The notes: a model not told the origin generated them from the sequence alone. Shown: positions 9,047-18,242, counted from the first letter of the stretch. The stretch is DNA of 55,677 nt from an uncultured Eubacteriales bacterium (GCA_900314795.1 OMWP01000015.1:1-55677); one strand, 5' to 3'. Program-made: numbers and translations.

Positions 9047-10090
9047 TTAAAGCTTTTCGATTTCTTCCATCAATCGGTCGATCAGCTGATCCTCGGGAAC
9101 TTTTGCGATGATCTCCCCTTTTTTGAAGATCAGACCTTCGCCGTTGCCGCCTGCGATACCGATATCCGCCTCTTTGGCTTCACCGGGGCCGTTGACAATA
9201 CAACCCATCACGGCAACGGTGATGGGCTTCTTACAGTTGCGGAGTCTGTTCTCGGCCTCAGAAGCTAAAGATATCAAATCGATCTTCGTTCTGCCGCAGG
9301 TAGGACAGGAAACGAATTTGACTCCCTCATCCCCAAGCCCCAGCGATTTGAGGATATCCTGCGCCGCGTAGACCTCTTCTACAGGGTTATCTGTCAAGGA
9401 TACGCGGATCGTATCGCCGATACCGTCGACCAGCAGGGCACCGATACCGACAGCAGATTTGATGATGCCCATACGGCGTGTACCCGCCTCGGTAACGCCG
9501 AGGTGGAGCGGATAATCACAACGCTGATCAGCAAGGCGATACGCCTTGACCATCGTAGCGACATCAGAGCTCTTCATCGAGAGTACGATATCGTTGAAAT
9601 CGAATTTTTCGAGTAAGGAAGCGTGATACAACGCGCTGTCGCACAACGCCTCGGCGGTCGGATGACCGTATTTTGCGAGAATACTCTTTTCGAGTGAACC
9701 GGAATTCACGCCGATACGAATGGGAATATTCTTCGCTTTACAAGCGTCGGCAACAGCCTTGACGCGGCTGTCATCACCGATGTTACCGGGATTGATGCGG
9801 ATCTTATCCACACCCGCTGCGATCGACTCCAACGCGAGTTTATAATTAAAATGGATATCGGCGACGATGGGGACTGACACCGCTTCTTTCAAAGCGGCGA
9901 TCAGACGCACCGCCTCCCTATTGGGAACAGCGGCGCGAATGATCTCGCACCCTGCCTTTTCAAGCTCCACTGCTTGCGCAACAGAACCCTCGATATCCTC
10001 AGCGGGTTTGTTCAGCATCGATTGGATACTGATCTTAGCTCCGCCGCCTATTTTTGTGTTTAATGCGGTAACATAATGTTTACTTGCCAT
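9047..10090 (-). CDS. ispG: 4-hydroxy-3-methylbut-2-en-1-yl diphosphate synthase (IspG/GcpE)
   Basis: Seventh step of the MEP isoprenoid pathway: reductive ring opening of MEcPP to HMBPP with a [4Fe-4S] cluster and flavodoxin or ferredoxin. The barrel domain starts at KIGGGAKISIQSMLN; the cluster cysteines are in FVSCPTCGR and MGCIVNGPGEA near the C-terminus. Length 347 aa fits the bacterial single-domain form. The start at 10090 is preferred over an in-frame ATG 10 codons upstream because GGAGG lies at 10096-10100, 5 nt ahead, and the rseP stop codon ends 1 nt before this ATG, which suggests translational coupling. Dxr is encoded two genes upstream. Confidence 0.96.
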   Translation of the reverse strand: MASKHYVTALNTKIGGGAKISIQSMLNKPAEDIEGSVAQAVELEKAGCEIIRAAVPNREAVRLIAALKEAVSVPIVADIHFNYKLALESIAAGVDKIRINPGNIGDDSRVKAVADACKAKNIPIRIGVNSGSLEKSILAKYGHPTAEALCDSALYHASLLEKFDFNDIVLSMKSSDVATMVKAYRLADQRCDYPLHLGVTEAGTRRMGIIKSAVGIGALLVDGIGDTIRVSLTDNPVEEVYAAQDILKSLGLGDEGVKFVSCPTCGRTKIDLISLASEAENRLRNCKKPITVAVMGCIVNGPGEAKEADIGIAGGNGEGLIFKKGEIIAKVPEDQLIDRLMEEIEKL

Positions 10091-10091
10091 G

Positions 10092-11492
10092 TTATCCTCC
10101 GCTGAATATTTTCCAAACATCTTGGAACGCGATAAATACAGATAATCCGAGCAACAGCACCAGTCCTACGGTATTGATGATGTTTTCGACCTTGCGCGGT
10201 ACGGGCTTGCGGAAGATCCATTCGATCAACAGCATCAAGAAGCGTCCACCGTCAAGCGCAGGGAAAGGCAGCATGTTAACAACACCTAAGTTGATGGTGA
10301 TGACCATCATGACATAAACGATCGAGCTGACAGCACTGCCGAATCCAGAGGTGCGCAGTGATTCACCTGCGACCTTGGTGATCGCCGAGGCGATACCGAC
10401 AGGACCGGACATATCGTTCAGACTGAATTGACCCTTGAGCAGTCCGATCAGGCTGCCCCATACCATACGAACGACCGATACGGTGTTGGCAAAGGTTTGC
10501 TGGATCACGGTGCCGAAATTCTTCTCGATCGGCTTGATATAAAAGTCGATCCTGAGCTGAGGCGTGTCATCATCAGCGCTTTTCTTCAACGTCAAAAGAT
10601 CAACATCCTTGAGGTCGATCTTTTCCCCATCACGAACAACCGTCATATCGGTACGGAATCGCTGACGGGTCTCTTTTTCTTCGATCTTAGGGATCGACTC
10701 GGCATGTTCCTTGCCGACAATATCTGCTAATGAATTATAGTATTCGGAGAAGATTTGATATGCTTCCTCTTTTGAAGCTGCTTTTGCTATTTTTGTCTGA
10801 GCTTCCTGTATAGAGGTGACTAATGCAGAATTCTGTTCATCAGTCGTCTTGTCGTCGATCAATTCTGTCGCGCGGGAATACAGATCAAAGGCGCAATCTT
10901 CCTTATAGATCGACAGCTCATGTCCGTCGATCTCGCTGACAGGGAGCGTAAACAACGCAAAGGAAAAGTCGGTGGAGGTGTTGACGTCATAATCGTTGAT
11001 CTTGGTGATCTGATCGCCGGGCTGTAAGCCTGTCACCGCCGTAAAGGAACTGGGTGAAAACTCAGAAACCGTCGTAGAAGCAAATTGCTCCTGCGGGAGC
11101 AGTGTAATGAGCATCAAGACTAAACCTAAAACGATGTTCATGAACGCGCCTGCAACGATGACGATCATGCGCTTCCAGATCTTTGCGTTATTAAACGCGC
11201 GAGGATTCTCACTGTCCTCATCCTCACCTTCCATCGCGCAGTAACCGCCGATTGGGAATAAACGCAGCGAATAGGTGGTTTCGCCTTTGGTGAAGCTGAA
11301 GATCTTGGGCCCCATACCCAAAGCAAATTCATTCACCTTGATACCGCTCTTTTTTGCGGCAATAAAATGTCCGCCCTCGTGGATAAAAATAATCAGTTCA
11401 AATAGCACTACCGCAATCAAAATCAGCGCTATGGTTGTCAGTACGGTGATAAAATCATCTCCAAACAGTGATCTATGTAGTGAAAGCAACAC
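10092..11492 (-). CDS. rseP: RIP metalloprotease RseP (site-2 protease)
   Basis: Intramembrane zinc protease that cleaves anti-sigma factors or signal-peptide remnants. The active-site HEGGH (H38, E39, H42) lies in the first membrane segment. A periplasm-side PDZ region (FTAVTGLQPGDQITKI) follows, then the third zinc ligand motif NMLPFPALDGGRF in the last third. At 466 aa it is longer than the usual 350-430 because the central extracytoplasmic region is expanded. The start is uncertain: the longest frame begins with a GTG at 11492 that lies inside a stem-loop and has no clear ribosome binding site, so translation may begin slightly downstream. Position between dxr and ispG is the classical Firmicutes order. 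Confidence 0.92.
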   Translation of the reverse strand: MLLSLHRSLFGDDFITVLTTIALILIAVVLFELIIFIHEGGHFIAAKKSGIKVNEFALGMGPKIFSFTKGETTYSLRLFPIGGYCAMEGEDEDSENPRAFNNAKIWKRMIVIVAGAFMNIVLGLVLMLITLLPQEQFASTTVSEFSPSSFTAVTGLQPGDQITKINDYDVNTSTDFSFALFTLPVSEIDGHELSIYKEDCAFDLYSRATELIDDKTTDEQNSALVTSIQEAQTKIAKAASKEEAYQIFSEYYNSLADIVGKEHAESIPKIEEKETRQRFRTDMTVVRDGEKIDLKDVDLLTLKKSADDDTPQLRIDFYIKPIEKNFGTVIQQTFANTVSVVRMVWGSLIGLLKGQFSLNDMSGPVGIASAITKVAGESLRTSGFGSAVSSIVYVMMVITINLGVVNMLPFPALDGGRFLMLLIEWIFRKPVPRKVENIINTVGLVLLLGLSVFIAFQDVWKIFSGG

Positions 11493-11517
11493 CGCACATC
11501 GGAATGATGCAGTGTTG
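11487..11517 (-). promoter_or_regulatory. Stem-loop between dxr and rseP covering the rseP start
   Basis: Positions 11487-11496 and 11508-11517 form a 10-bp inverted repeat with one mismatch and an 11-nt loop. It begins 2 nt behind the dxr stop codon and contains the GTG annotated as the rseP start. No T-run follows, so it is not an intrinsic terminator. A role in translation control or message stability is inference. Confidence 0.4.
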
Positions 11518-11519
11518 TC

Positions 11520-12662
11520 TTAAATGTTTTGATAAACGAACTCGCGCGCCAGATGATCGGCGGCAAGTACATCGTCAAGAGTAGATGCGACGCCGACGTT
11601 CAATGCATCGACCGCCGCGGATACCAGCTCACCGATCTGCAGAAACGTGATCCTTCCATCGCGGAACAAGCGGTTGGCGACTTCATTCGCGCCGTTAGCG
11701 ACAGCGGGATACAGCCCGCCCTTCTTCATGGCGCGCTTGCACGCGGCAAGGCATTGGAATGTCTTGTCATCTGCCGAATAAAAGGTCATTTGTGACAATG
11801 TTTTCCAGTCGATCTCGGGTACCAGTGAGGGTACACGCTCGGGATAGGTGATCGCGTACTGGATCGGGATGCGCATATCGGGCAATCCAAGCTGTGCTAA
11901 CACAGAATTGTCGGTGAACTCCACCATCGAATGGATGATGCTCTCACGATGGACGACTACTTCGATGTCGTCAGGGTCGGTATCGAACAGCCATGCTGCC
12001 TCAATGATCTCAAGACCCTTGTTCATCATGGTAGCACTGTCGATGGTGATTTTAGCGCCCATGCTCCAGTTGGGATGCGCAAGTGCCTGCTCAACAGTCA
12101 CGCCACGCAGTTTATCGGTGGTTTTACCGAAGAAGGGGCCTCCCGAAGCGGTCAAAAGAATCTTCTTGAGCTTTTTATCGGGCGGCGCCGCTTGCAGGCA
12201 TTGGAAGATCGCGCTGTGCTCACTGTCAACCGGCAGGAGCTTGACGCGGTTTTCTTTGACGGCATCCATCACCAGCGCGCCACCGGCAACCAATGTTTCT
12301 TTGTTAGCAAAGGCGATATCTTTCTTTGCTTTGATCGCTTCCAAAGTCGGTTCCAATCCAACCATGCCGACAACGGCGTTGACGATCAACTCGGAGTCAT
12401 CGTGGCAGATCTCATACAATCCGCTCATACCGCTGAGCACTTTGGTTGAGGTATCGGCGATCTTGATTTTCAGCTCCTCTGCCCTATCCTCATCAAATAC
12501 CACGGCTAAGGCAGGGCGGAACTCTCGTATTTGCTCTTCTAACAACTCAATACTGCTATAAGCGGAAAGAGCGTTGACTTTTAGTTTCAACTTACGGGCA
12601 ACATCCAGCGTCTGTGTGCCGATGGATCCCGTAGAGCCTAATATCGATAAACTGTTTATCAT
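11520..12662 (-). CDS. dxr: 1-deoxy-D-xylulose 5-phosphate reductoisomerase
   Basis: Second and committing step of the MEP pathway, converting DXP to MEP with NADPH and a divalent metal. The NADPH-binding motif LGSTGSIGTQTLDV is at residues 7-20. The catalytic region holds LLPVDSEHSAIFQCL (metal ligands D and E) and LTASGGPFF, and NHGLEI-type NKGLEIIEA follows. The length of 380 aa is typical. It lies 6 nt behind cdsA and just ahead of rseP, in the standard uppS-cdsA-dxr-rseP-ispG cluster. Confidence 0.97.
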   Translation of the reverse strand: MINSLSILGSTGSIGTQTLDVARKLKLKVNALSAYSSIELLEEQIREFRPALAVVFDEDRAEELKIKIADTSTKVLSGMSGLYEICHDDSELIVNAVVGMVGLEPTLEAIKAKKDIAFANKETLVAGGALVMDAVKENRVKLLPVDSEHSAIFQCLQAAPPDKKLKKILLTASGGPFFGKTTDKLRGVTVEQALAHPNWSMGAKITIDSATMMNKGLEIIEAAWLFDTDPDDIEVVVHRESIIHSMVEFTDNSVLAQLGLPDMRIPIQYAITYPERVPSLVPEIDWKTLSQMTFYSADDKTFQCLAACKRAMKKGGLYPAVANGANEVANRLFRDGRITFLQIGELVSAAVDALNVGVASTLDDVLAADHLAREFVYQNI

Positions 12663-12668
12663 AATGAA

Positions 12669-13523
12669 TTACATAATAAAATAAAAGGTTTGTGAAAAAA
12701 TGTATATGACCGGGATGCATAATAAGACGGAATCGAATCGATCCAACAATCCGCCGTGACCGGGCATGATCGAACCAAAGTCCTTGATCTTACAGCTTCT
12801 CTTGATGATAGAGAATGTCAGGTCGCCGAAAATAGAAATAATAGAATTGATAAAAGCGACCAATACCAGTACGCCGTAATAGATCGTGACCTGACCGTAT
12901 ATCAGTTTGAAGATAAAGCCGATCAACAATGCGGAAAGCGTACCGGCTAAGATACCGCCGATCGCACCCTCGACCGTCTTTTTCGGGCTGATATTGGGAC
13001 ACAGCTTATGTTTACCGAAATAAGATCCGGCAAAATACGCGCCGCTGTCCGCCATCCACGGGACTCCCAGACAGAAAATGATCCAAAACGCTGTGTGCTT
13101 GGATTCGGCAGAAGCACCGGTACCCGCGTCTGTCCAGACGATCACATTCAGTAAAGATAGACATACGGTAATGAGCGAAACACCCGTCAAAGAGAACATG
13201 ATATCTTCCAGTTTCGTGGTACGGTGGAAAACTACCGAAAAGATACACATTGTCAGCACAAATAAGTACATCGGGATAAATCGATAACGATCGAACGGCT
13301 CCTTCATATAAGACATCAAAGGAATGATCAGCGCAAAGAACAAGCATGTGACAAACAGCTTGATATCTTTGTTCAGTTTTCTCGCCGATAGATACTCACC
13401 GCATAAAATGACGCTGATCAGGGAAAGAGCAATCGTAATGATGATATTGAAGTACGATCCTAAAATAATGATCGCCAATGCCAAAACGATACCGATTCCC
13501 GAAGTAATTAATCGCGTTTTCAT
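12669..13523 (-). CDS. cdsA: Phosphatidate cytidylyltransferase (CDP-diglyceride synthase)
   Basis: Membrane enzyme making CDP-diacylglycerol from phosphatidic acid and CTP, the branch point to acidic phospholipids. About eight hydrophobic segments are seen. The family signature lies near the C-terminus: SPKKTVEGAIGG and then GSIMPGHGGLLDRFDS. The start at 13523 (second ATG) is chosen because GGAGG at 13530-13534 touches the upstream ATG but lies 6 nt from this one; that gives 284 aa. It is encoded between uppS and dxr. Confidence 0.95.
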   Translation of the reverse strand: MKTRLITSGIGIVLALAIIILGSYFNIIITIALSLISVILCGEYLSARKLNKDIKLFVTCLFFALIIPLMSYMKEPFDRYRFIPMYLFVLTMCIFSVVFHRTTKLEDIMFSLTGVSLITVCLSLLNVIVWTDAGTGASAESKHTAFWIIFCLGVPWMADSGAYFAGSYFGKHKLCPNISPKKTVEGAIGGILAGTLSALLIGFIFKLIYGQVTIYYGVLVLVAFINSIISIFGDLTFSIIKRSCKIKDFGSIMPGHGGLLDRFDSVLLCIPVIYIFSQTFYFIM

Positions 13524-13595
13524 GTTCATCCTCCAAAATATGGTATTACCGCTGTTTTAAAGCGATTAAACCGTTTAAATCCTATTCGAAAGGCG

Positions 13596-14342
13596 TCATA
13601 CGCCGCCGAAACGTCTGTTGCGTTTTGCGTATTCGATCAAAGCTTGATCCAGATCATCCTGCGTAAAGTCAGGCCAAAGCACATCCATGATCACATATTC
13701 CGCATAAGCACTCTGCCACAGCAGGAAATTGGAAGTGCGATTCTCACCGCTGGGGCGAATGATCAAATCAGGATCGGGTTGACCCTTGGTATACAGATGG
13801 TCTGAAATCATCGATTCATCGATATCCTCGGGCTTGATCGTACCGTCTGCGACTTTTTGCGCGATCTGTTGCATCGCGGTGACCAGTTCCGCTCTGCCGC
13901 CGTAATTCATCGCAATATTCAGCACCATACCGTCACGATGGCAGGACTCTTCCTCATTCTCGTTCATCAGGCTGAGCAATTCGGGAGAGAACGCCGACCG
14001 ATCTCCGAGAAAACGAAGCACAATGCTGTCGTCCTTAAAATCGCGGATCGCTTCCTGTAAATAATCCTTAAACAAGCGCATCAAAGCATCGATCTCATCG
14101 GTTGGGCGACGCCAATTCTCTGTTGAGAATGCGTAGACTGTGAGATATTTGATGCCGATATCGCTGCAATAACGGGCGATTTTGCGGAACGTCTGCGCAC
14201 CTGCGGTATGACCTGCTAAGCGCGGCAATCCGCGTTTTTTCGCCCATCGACCGTTACCGTCCATGATGATGCCGATATGCTCGGGAAGCCTTATATCGGA
14301 TAGTGTAATTTCCTGATTTTGTTTCTTTTTGAATAGTGCCAT
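13596..14342 (-). CDS. uppS: Isoprenyl transferase (undecaprenyl diphosphate synthase)
   Basis: Cis-prenyltransferase that extends farnesyl diphosphate with IPP units to undecaprenyl diphosphate, the lipid carrier of wall precursors. The substrate-binding signature MDGNGRWAKKRG lies at residues 27-38, with catalytic D28. LTVYAFSTENW and the C-terminal RPSGENRTSNFLLWQ are conserved too. The length (248 aa) is normal. AAGGA lies ahead of the ATG. It links the MEP genes of this cluster to peptidoglycan synthesis. Confidence 0.97.
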   Translation of the reverse strand: MALFKKKQNQEITLSDIRLPEHIGIIMDGNGRWAKKRGLPRLAGHTAGAQTFRKIARYCSDIGIKYLTVYAFSTENWRRPTDEIDALMRLFKDYLQEAIRDFKDDSIVLRFLGDRSAFSPELLSLMNENEEESCHRDGMVLNIAMNYGGRAELVTAMQQIAQKVADGTIKPEDIDESMISDHLYTKGQPDPDLIIRPSGENRTSNFLLWQSAYAEYVIMDVLWPDFTQDDLDQALIEYAKRNRRFGGV

Positions 14343-14598
14343 GGTATTTTTCCTTATGCTGTATCAGTTGATTTGCATCGCGTAATCAATTTTCTTACAA
14401 AAACAATTCGGTACATCAGACACGCGTGTCCAAGCGCCGCACCTTACCGACACGAATCATGCGAAATAATTGCCGTTGATATCTGTCAAATCAAGACGCG
14501 TGATAGGAAAGGCAGAAAATAAATGAGGCATCTGACACACCGTTGATGAATACGAATAAAGAATACGCTTTTTAATAGGCGGAATAAAGAGGCGCGCC

Positions 14599-15153
14599 TC
14601 AGATTTCCATGATCTCTTTCTTTTTCTTATCGGTGATCGAATCAATCTCCTTGATGAAGTTATCGGTGGATTTTTGAACCTTCTTCTCACCGTCTTTGAG
14701 ATCATCTTCAGTGAGTTCACCGTTCTTCTTCATCTTCTTGAGCTTTTCAACAGTATCGCGGCGCACGTTACGGATCTGCACCTTGCTGTCCTCAGCGATA
14801 CGAGAGATATCTTTTGCGATTTCTTTACGTTTATCCTCGGTCAGAGGCGGGAAAATCAGGCGAAGAACCTTACCGTCATTTTGAGGATTGATTCCCACAT
14901 CGGACATCTGGATCGCTTTTTCGATCGACTTAAGCGATGATGCGTCATACGGCTGGATGACAAGTGTTCTTGCCTCGGGAACCGAGATAGATGAAAGCTG
15001 GTTGATCGGAGTGGGCACACCGTAATAATCGACCGTCACTTTGTCCAAAACAGCGGCGTTGGCTCTGCCGGCTCTAATGCCCTTGAATTCATCAACCAGA
15101 TGATCGATACGGCGCTGCATACGCTCATCATTCTTTTTTAATACGTCTTTCAT
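14599..15153 (-). CDS. frr: Ribosome recycling factor
   Basis: Splits post-termination ribosomes together with EF-G. The 184-aa protein matches the family in length and in key segments: HLVDEFKGIRAGRA-like (residues 17-31), PINQLSSISVPEARTLVIQPYD and the C-terminal helix with DEIQKLTD-like KEIDSITDKKKKEI. It lies 32 nt behind pyrH in the conserved rpsB-tsf-pyrH-frr order. The final codons overlap the palindrome GAGGCGCGCCTC at 14589-14600. The 256 nt between frr and uppS hold no gene; a second palindrome GACACGCGTGTC is at 14419-14430. Confidence 0.97.
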   Translation of the reverse strand: MKDVLKKNDERMQRRIDHLVDEFKGIRAGRANAAVLDKVTVDYYGVPTPINQLSSISVPEARTLVIQPYDASSLKSIEKAIQMSDVGINPQNDGKVLRLIFPPLTEDKRKEIAKDISRIAEDSKVQIRNVRRDTVEKLKKMKKNGELTEDDLKDGEKKVQKSTDNFIKEIDSITDKKKKEIMEI

Positions 15154-15185
15154 GTTAATCCTCCTTATTATATAATAAAATATGC

Positions 15186-15896
15186 TTAATTATTTGTCAC
15201 TAATGTGCCTACCTTAGTATCGCAAACGGCTTCAAAGATATTCTCAGGTTCAAGAATACTGAAAACCATCAGGTCGATACTGTTGTCCTTACAGATCGCT
15301 GCGGCAGTAGAATCCATGACCTTGAGATCTTTTTCCAACACTTCCTGGAAAGAGAGTACATCGTATTTCACAGCGTCGGTATAGGTGTTGGGATCCTTGT
15401 CATAGACGCCGTCGACCAAGGTCGCCTTGAGGATGATCTCAGCCTCGATCTCGGCGGCTCTGAGAGCAGCGGCGGTATCTGTGGAGAAGAACGGATTACC
15501 GGTTCCGCAGCCGAAGATGACGACTCTGCCCTTTTCCAAATGACGGATCGCGCGGTTACGAATATAGGGCTCCGCAACCTCTCTCATCGAGATCGCTGTC
15601 TGTACGCGAACATCAACGCCGATCTGCTCAAGAGCATCGGCTACGCCGAGCGCGTTGATCGTAGTCGCGAGCATGCCCATGTGATCCGCTCGGGTACGAT
15701 CCATCTCGCCGCTGGAACGACCGCGCCAGAAGTTACCGCCACCGACAACGATTCCGACCTGTACACCGTTTTCAACGAGCTTTTTGATCGGCTCGCAATA
15801 AGCGGATACGGTATCAAAATCAATGCCGTGTTTGTTGGCGCCGGCAAGGGATTCACCGGATAATTTCAGTAGAATTCTTTTGTATTTTGGTTTCAC
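15186..15896 (-). CDS. pyrH: Uridylate kinase (UMP kinase)
   Basis: Phosphorylates UMP to UDP with ATP; bacterial amino-acid-kinase-fold enzyme. Signature segments include [14 protein letters not shown] at the N-terminus, [10 protein letters not shown] (ATP/UMP site) and [23 protein letters not shown]. The start is placed at the GTG of 15896 (236 aa) because the strong ribosome binding site GGGGTG at 15903-15908 covers the alternative GTG at 15905. A clear promoter lies 37-65 nt upstream, so pyrH-frr can be transcribed separately from rpsB-tsf. Confidence 0.96.
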   Translation of the reverse strand: MKPKYKRILLKLSGESLAGANKHGIDFDTVSAYCEPIKKLVENGVQVGIVVGGGNFWRGRSSGEMDRTRADHMGMLATTINALGVADALEQIGVDVRVQTAISMREVAEPYIRNRAIRHLEKGRVVIFGCGTGNPFFSTDTAAALRAAEIEAEIILKATLVDGVYDKDPNTYTDAVKYDVLSFQEVLEKDLKVMDSTAAAICKDNSIDLMVFSILEPENIFEAVCDTKVGTLVTNN

Positions 15897-15932
15897 ACAT
15901 ATCACCCCATGTTATGATTCATAGTTGTATAT

Positions 15933-15961
15933 ATTGTACTACAAATTGGGGGTATTGTAAA
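15933..15961 (-). promoter_or_regulatory. SigA-type promoter for pyrH
   Basis: On the minus strand TTTACA (15956-15961) and TACAAT (15933-15938) are separated by 17 nt. The spacing and location, 37 nt ahead of the pyrH start, fit a housekeeping promoter that restarts transcription after the tsf terminator and the inserted repeat element. Confidence 0.7.
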
Positions 15962-16063
15962 GTAGAACTTGGCAAGTTTTCATGGTTTTGGAAAGAATTT
16001 ATTCTTTCTTAACAAGTTGGATTTTCATGCTCCTTTTCTGTATCGTCAATAAACCGCGCTTTA

Positions 16064-16251
16064 ATACTAAGTATCATTAAAACACTTTAACATTTATTGC
16101 GTTAAATTCCGCATAGCGGTGTTGTCGTCGTCGCACGCCGTACTCGATAGGCATATCCAGTTACATACGCCAGTATGCCTGCGTCCTCCGCCTTGCTCTG
16201 CGAAATTTCTCGCTAACAAATTTGTTAAAGCGTTTAATGGATACTTAGTAT
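16064..16251. mobile_element. MITE-like element with about 50-bp terminal inverted repeats
   Basis: The 188-bp segment starts with ATACTAAGTAT (16064-16074) and ends with its inverse ATACTTAGTAT (16241-16251). The similarity of the two ends continues inward for about 50 bases (ATTAAA..CTTTAACA and AAATTYCGCA blocks). The middle contains a second inverted pair around CATACGCCAGTATGCC. No credible protein is encoded. These features suggest a small non-autonomous element mobilised by a transposase elsewhere. It fills most of the 424-nt gap between tsf and pyrH. Confidence 0.7.
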
Positions 16252-16274
16252 AAGTGTGAAAATGATGTTGCACA

Positions 16275-16302
16275 TAAAAAACCGCCCCCATTCGGGAGCG
16301 GT
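16275..16302 (-). terminator. Intrinsic terminator behind tsf
   Basis: Stem ACCGCTCCC/GGGGGCGGT (16281-16302, loop GAAT on the minus strand, one G.T-type pair) followed by TTTTTT. It lies 19 nt behind the tsf stop codon and closes the rpsB-tsf transcript. Confidence 0.92.
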
Positions 16303-16320
16303 CATTTGAACTCAAATCGA

Positions 16321-17244
16321 TTATTTTACCATGCTGGCAACTTCTGCAGCGAAGTCATCCTGGCGCTTCTCGATACCTTCACCCTTCTCGAAGCGAACAA
16401 ACTTCTTGATAGTGATGGTGCCGCCGAGCTTCTTAGCGGTAGCATCGGTGTACTTACCGACTGTCAGGGAATTATCCTTAACGAATTCCTGATCTACCAG
16501 GCAGTTCTCCTTGAAGAACTTACCCATTTTACCGGAAACGATCTTTTCGAGCACCTGCTGGGGCTTGTTAGCCATCTTGGGATCATTCTTCATCTGCTCA
16601 ACCATGATGCTCTTCTCATGCTCGATCACCTCAGCCGGAACATCAGCCTCAGTCAGATAAGGAGTGTTCAGCGCAGCGATCTGCATTGCGATGTCCTTGC
16701 CGTAAGCGACGAACTCGGGGTTGGTGGTATCGATATCGGTGTCAAAGTTAACGATAACACCGATCTTACCGCCTGCGTGAACATATGCGACACAAGCGCC
16801 GTCGAGCTTCTCAAAGCGGCGGATCTTCATGTTCTCACCGATGGTCTGGATCTTCTCCTGCAGCATGTCGGCAACGGTCATCTCAGAGCCTTCCGCCTTA
16901 GTAGCGAGGAGGGCTTCAACATCAGCGGGGTTCGCGTTCATAACAGTCTGAGCGCAGGTGTTGACAAACGCCTGGAAATCAGCATTCTTAGCGACAAAGT
17001 CGGTCTCAGCGTTGACCTCGATGACAACACCGGCAGTATTATTGTCGTTGGTGATCGCCAGAGCGATACCCTCGGCAGCAACACGGTCAGCCTTCTTAGC
17101 GGCCTTAGCAAGACCCTGCTTTCTTAATACATCAATAGCGGCTTCCATATCGCCGTTGGTTTCGGTAAGAGCCTTTTTGCAGTCCATCATACCGCAGCCG
17201 GTCTTCTCACGAAGCGCCTTTACATCCTGAGCTGTAAATGCCAT
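16321..17244 (-). CDS. tsf: Translation elongation factor Ts
   Basis: Guanine-nucleotide exchange factor for EF-Tu. The N-terminal UBA-like domain carries the signature [19 protein letters not shown] and the core motif [10 protein letters not shown] is in the middle. The start at 17244 gives MAFTAQDVK and 307 aa; an in-frame ATG six codons upstream lies within the ribosome binding site (AAAGGA), so it is not used. The gene lies 85 nt behind rpsB and is followed by a strong terminator. Confidence 0.97.
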   Translation of the reverse strand: MAFTAQDVKALREKTGCGMMDCKKALTETNGDMEAAIDVLRKQGLAKAAKKADRVAAEGIALAITNDNNTAGVVIEVNAETDFVAKNADFQAFVNTCAQTVMNANPADVEALLATKAEGSEMTVADMLQEKIQTIGENMKIRRFEKLDGACVAYVHAGGKIGVIVNFDTDIDTTNPEFVAYGKDIAMQIAALNTPYLTEADVPAEVIEHEKSIMVEQMKNDPKMANKPQQVLEKIVSGKMGKFFKENCLVDQEFVKDNSLTVGKYTDATAKKLGGTITIKKFVRFEKGEGIEKRQDDFAAEVASMVK

Positions 17245-17329
17245 ATATACCATTCCTTTCAAATTATAATAATTAGCAAGTATTGTAACGGGAGGAGCAG
17301 GAAATCCTGCCCTCCCCTATTTCTTACGA

Positions 17330-18070
17330 TTATTCTTCTACGATGTCCTCAGCCTTGGGCTCTTCTTCGATAGCGGCAGCGCCCATCTGGCCTTCCTTAC
17401 CCTCGATGATCGCGTTCGCCATAGCGCCGGAGATCAGCTTGACGGCACGGATCGCGTCATCGTTACCGGGGATGATATAGTCGACATCATCGGGATCGCA
17501 GTTAGTATCAACGATCGCAACGATCGGGATACCGAGCTTCTTTGCCTCAGAAACAGCGATCTTCTCTTTTCTCGGGTCAACGATGAACAGAGCGCCGGGC
17601 ATCTCGGTCATATCCTTGATACCGCCGAGGAACTTCTCGAGCTTTTCGATCTCGAGGTTGAGCTTGATGACTTCCTTCTTGGGAAGCAGATCAAACGTAC
17701 CATCCTCTTCCATAGTGCGGAGCTGCTTTAAGCGAGCGATTCTTCTGCGGATAGTGGTGAAGTTGGTCAGCATACCGCCCAGCCATCTTGCGTTGACATA
17801 GAACGCGCCTGCACGGGTAGCCTCGTCCTTGACGGACTCCATCGCCTGCTTCTTGGTACCGACAAAGAGAACGCTCTTGCCTTCCATAGAAAGATCTCTT
17901 ACAAAGTTGTACGCTTCCTCGAGCTTGACAACGGTCTTCTGCAGATCGATGATGTAGATACCGTTACGCTCAGTGAAGATGTAGGGAGCCATCTTGGGGT
18001 TCCATCTTCTTGTCTGGTGGCCGAAGTGTACGCCTGCCTCCAGAAGCTGTTTCATAGAAACTACTGCCAT
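17330..18070 (-). CDS. rpsB: 30S ribosomal protein S2
   Basis: Small-subunit ribosomal protein. The start [27 protein letters not shown] and the segment [34 protein letters not shown] are family hallmarks. At 246 aa it has the normal length, with an acidic C-terminal tail. AGGAGG precedes the ATG. It opens the rpsB-tsf transcript from a promoter at 18214-18242. The roughly 150-nt leader contains an imperfect palindrome close to the ribosome binding site. Confidence 0.98.
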   Translation of the reverse strand: MAVVSMKQLLEAGVHFGHQTRRWNPKMAPYIFTERNGIYIIDLQKTVVKLEEAYNFVRDLSMEGKSVLFVGTKKQAMESVKDEATRAGAFYVNARWLGGMLTNFTTIRRRIARLKQLRTMEEDGTFDLLPKKEVIKLNLEIEKLEKFLGGIKDMTEMPGALFIVDPRKEKIAVSEAKKLGIPIVAIVDTNCDPDDVDYIIPGNDDAIRAVKLISGAMANAIIEGKEGQMGAAAIEEEPKAEDIVEE

Positions 18071-18092
18071 GTTTTTTCCTCCTTAGGTTATA

Positions 18093-18119
18093 TTAAGCAA
18101 GCGCAGTATGCCTGCTTAA
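18093..18119 (-). promoter_or_regulatory. Palindrome in the rpsB leader
   Basis: TTAAGCA at 18093-18099 and TGCTTAA at 18113-18119 pair, with two or three further inner pairs after a mismatch. The hairpin lies about 10 nt ahead of the rpsB ribosome binding site (18079-18083). S2 represses its own messenger in other bacteria; whether this hairpin serves that role is inference. Confidence 0.35.
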
Positions 18120-18213
18120 CCTCCGCCGAGGCCTTGTATTTTGACGGGAAAATCGGCAGTAATCATACCGCGACACCTTACCGTCAAGCCTTCGGCGTGC
18201 GTAATGCCTAAAT

Positions 18214-18242
18214 ATTTTACCACAAACAAAAAAAGAAATCAA
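18214..18242 (-). promoter_or_regulatory. SigA-type promoter for rpsB-tsf
   Basis: TTGATT (18237-18242) and TAAAAT (18214-18219) on the minus strand are 17 nt apart, with TGTGG ahead of the -10. The -35 lies inside the 3' arm of the terminator of the upstream wall-hydrolase gene, so termination and initiation are packed together. Confidence 0.6.

Noticed and set aside
14419-14430. Palindrome GACACGCGTGTC between frr and uppS as an operator
   Set aside because: It is perfect but lies about 77 nt ahead of uppS with no promoter beside it, so there is no support for a function.
14457-14720. An 87-codon frame overlapping the end of frr
   Set aside because: Half of it lies within frr in another frame and the rest has no protein-like features.
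16094-16315. A 73-codon minus-strand frame between tsf and pyrH
   Set aside because: It spans the inverted-repeat element and the tsf terminator and has no ribosome binding site, so it is not a gene.
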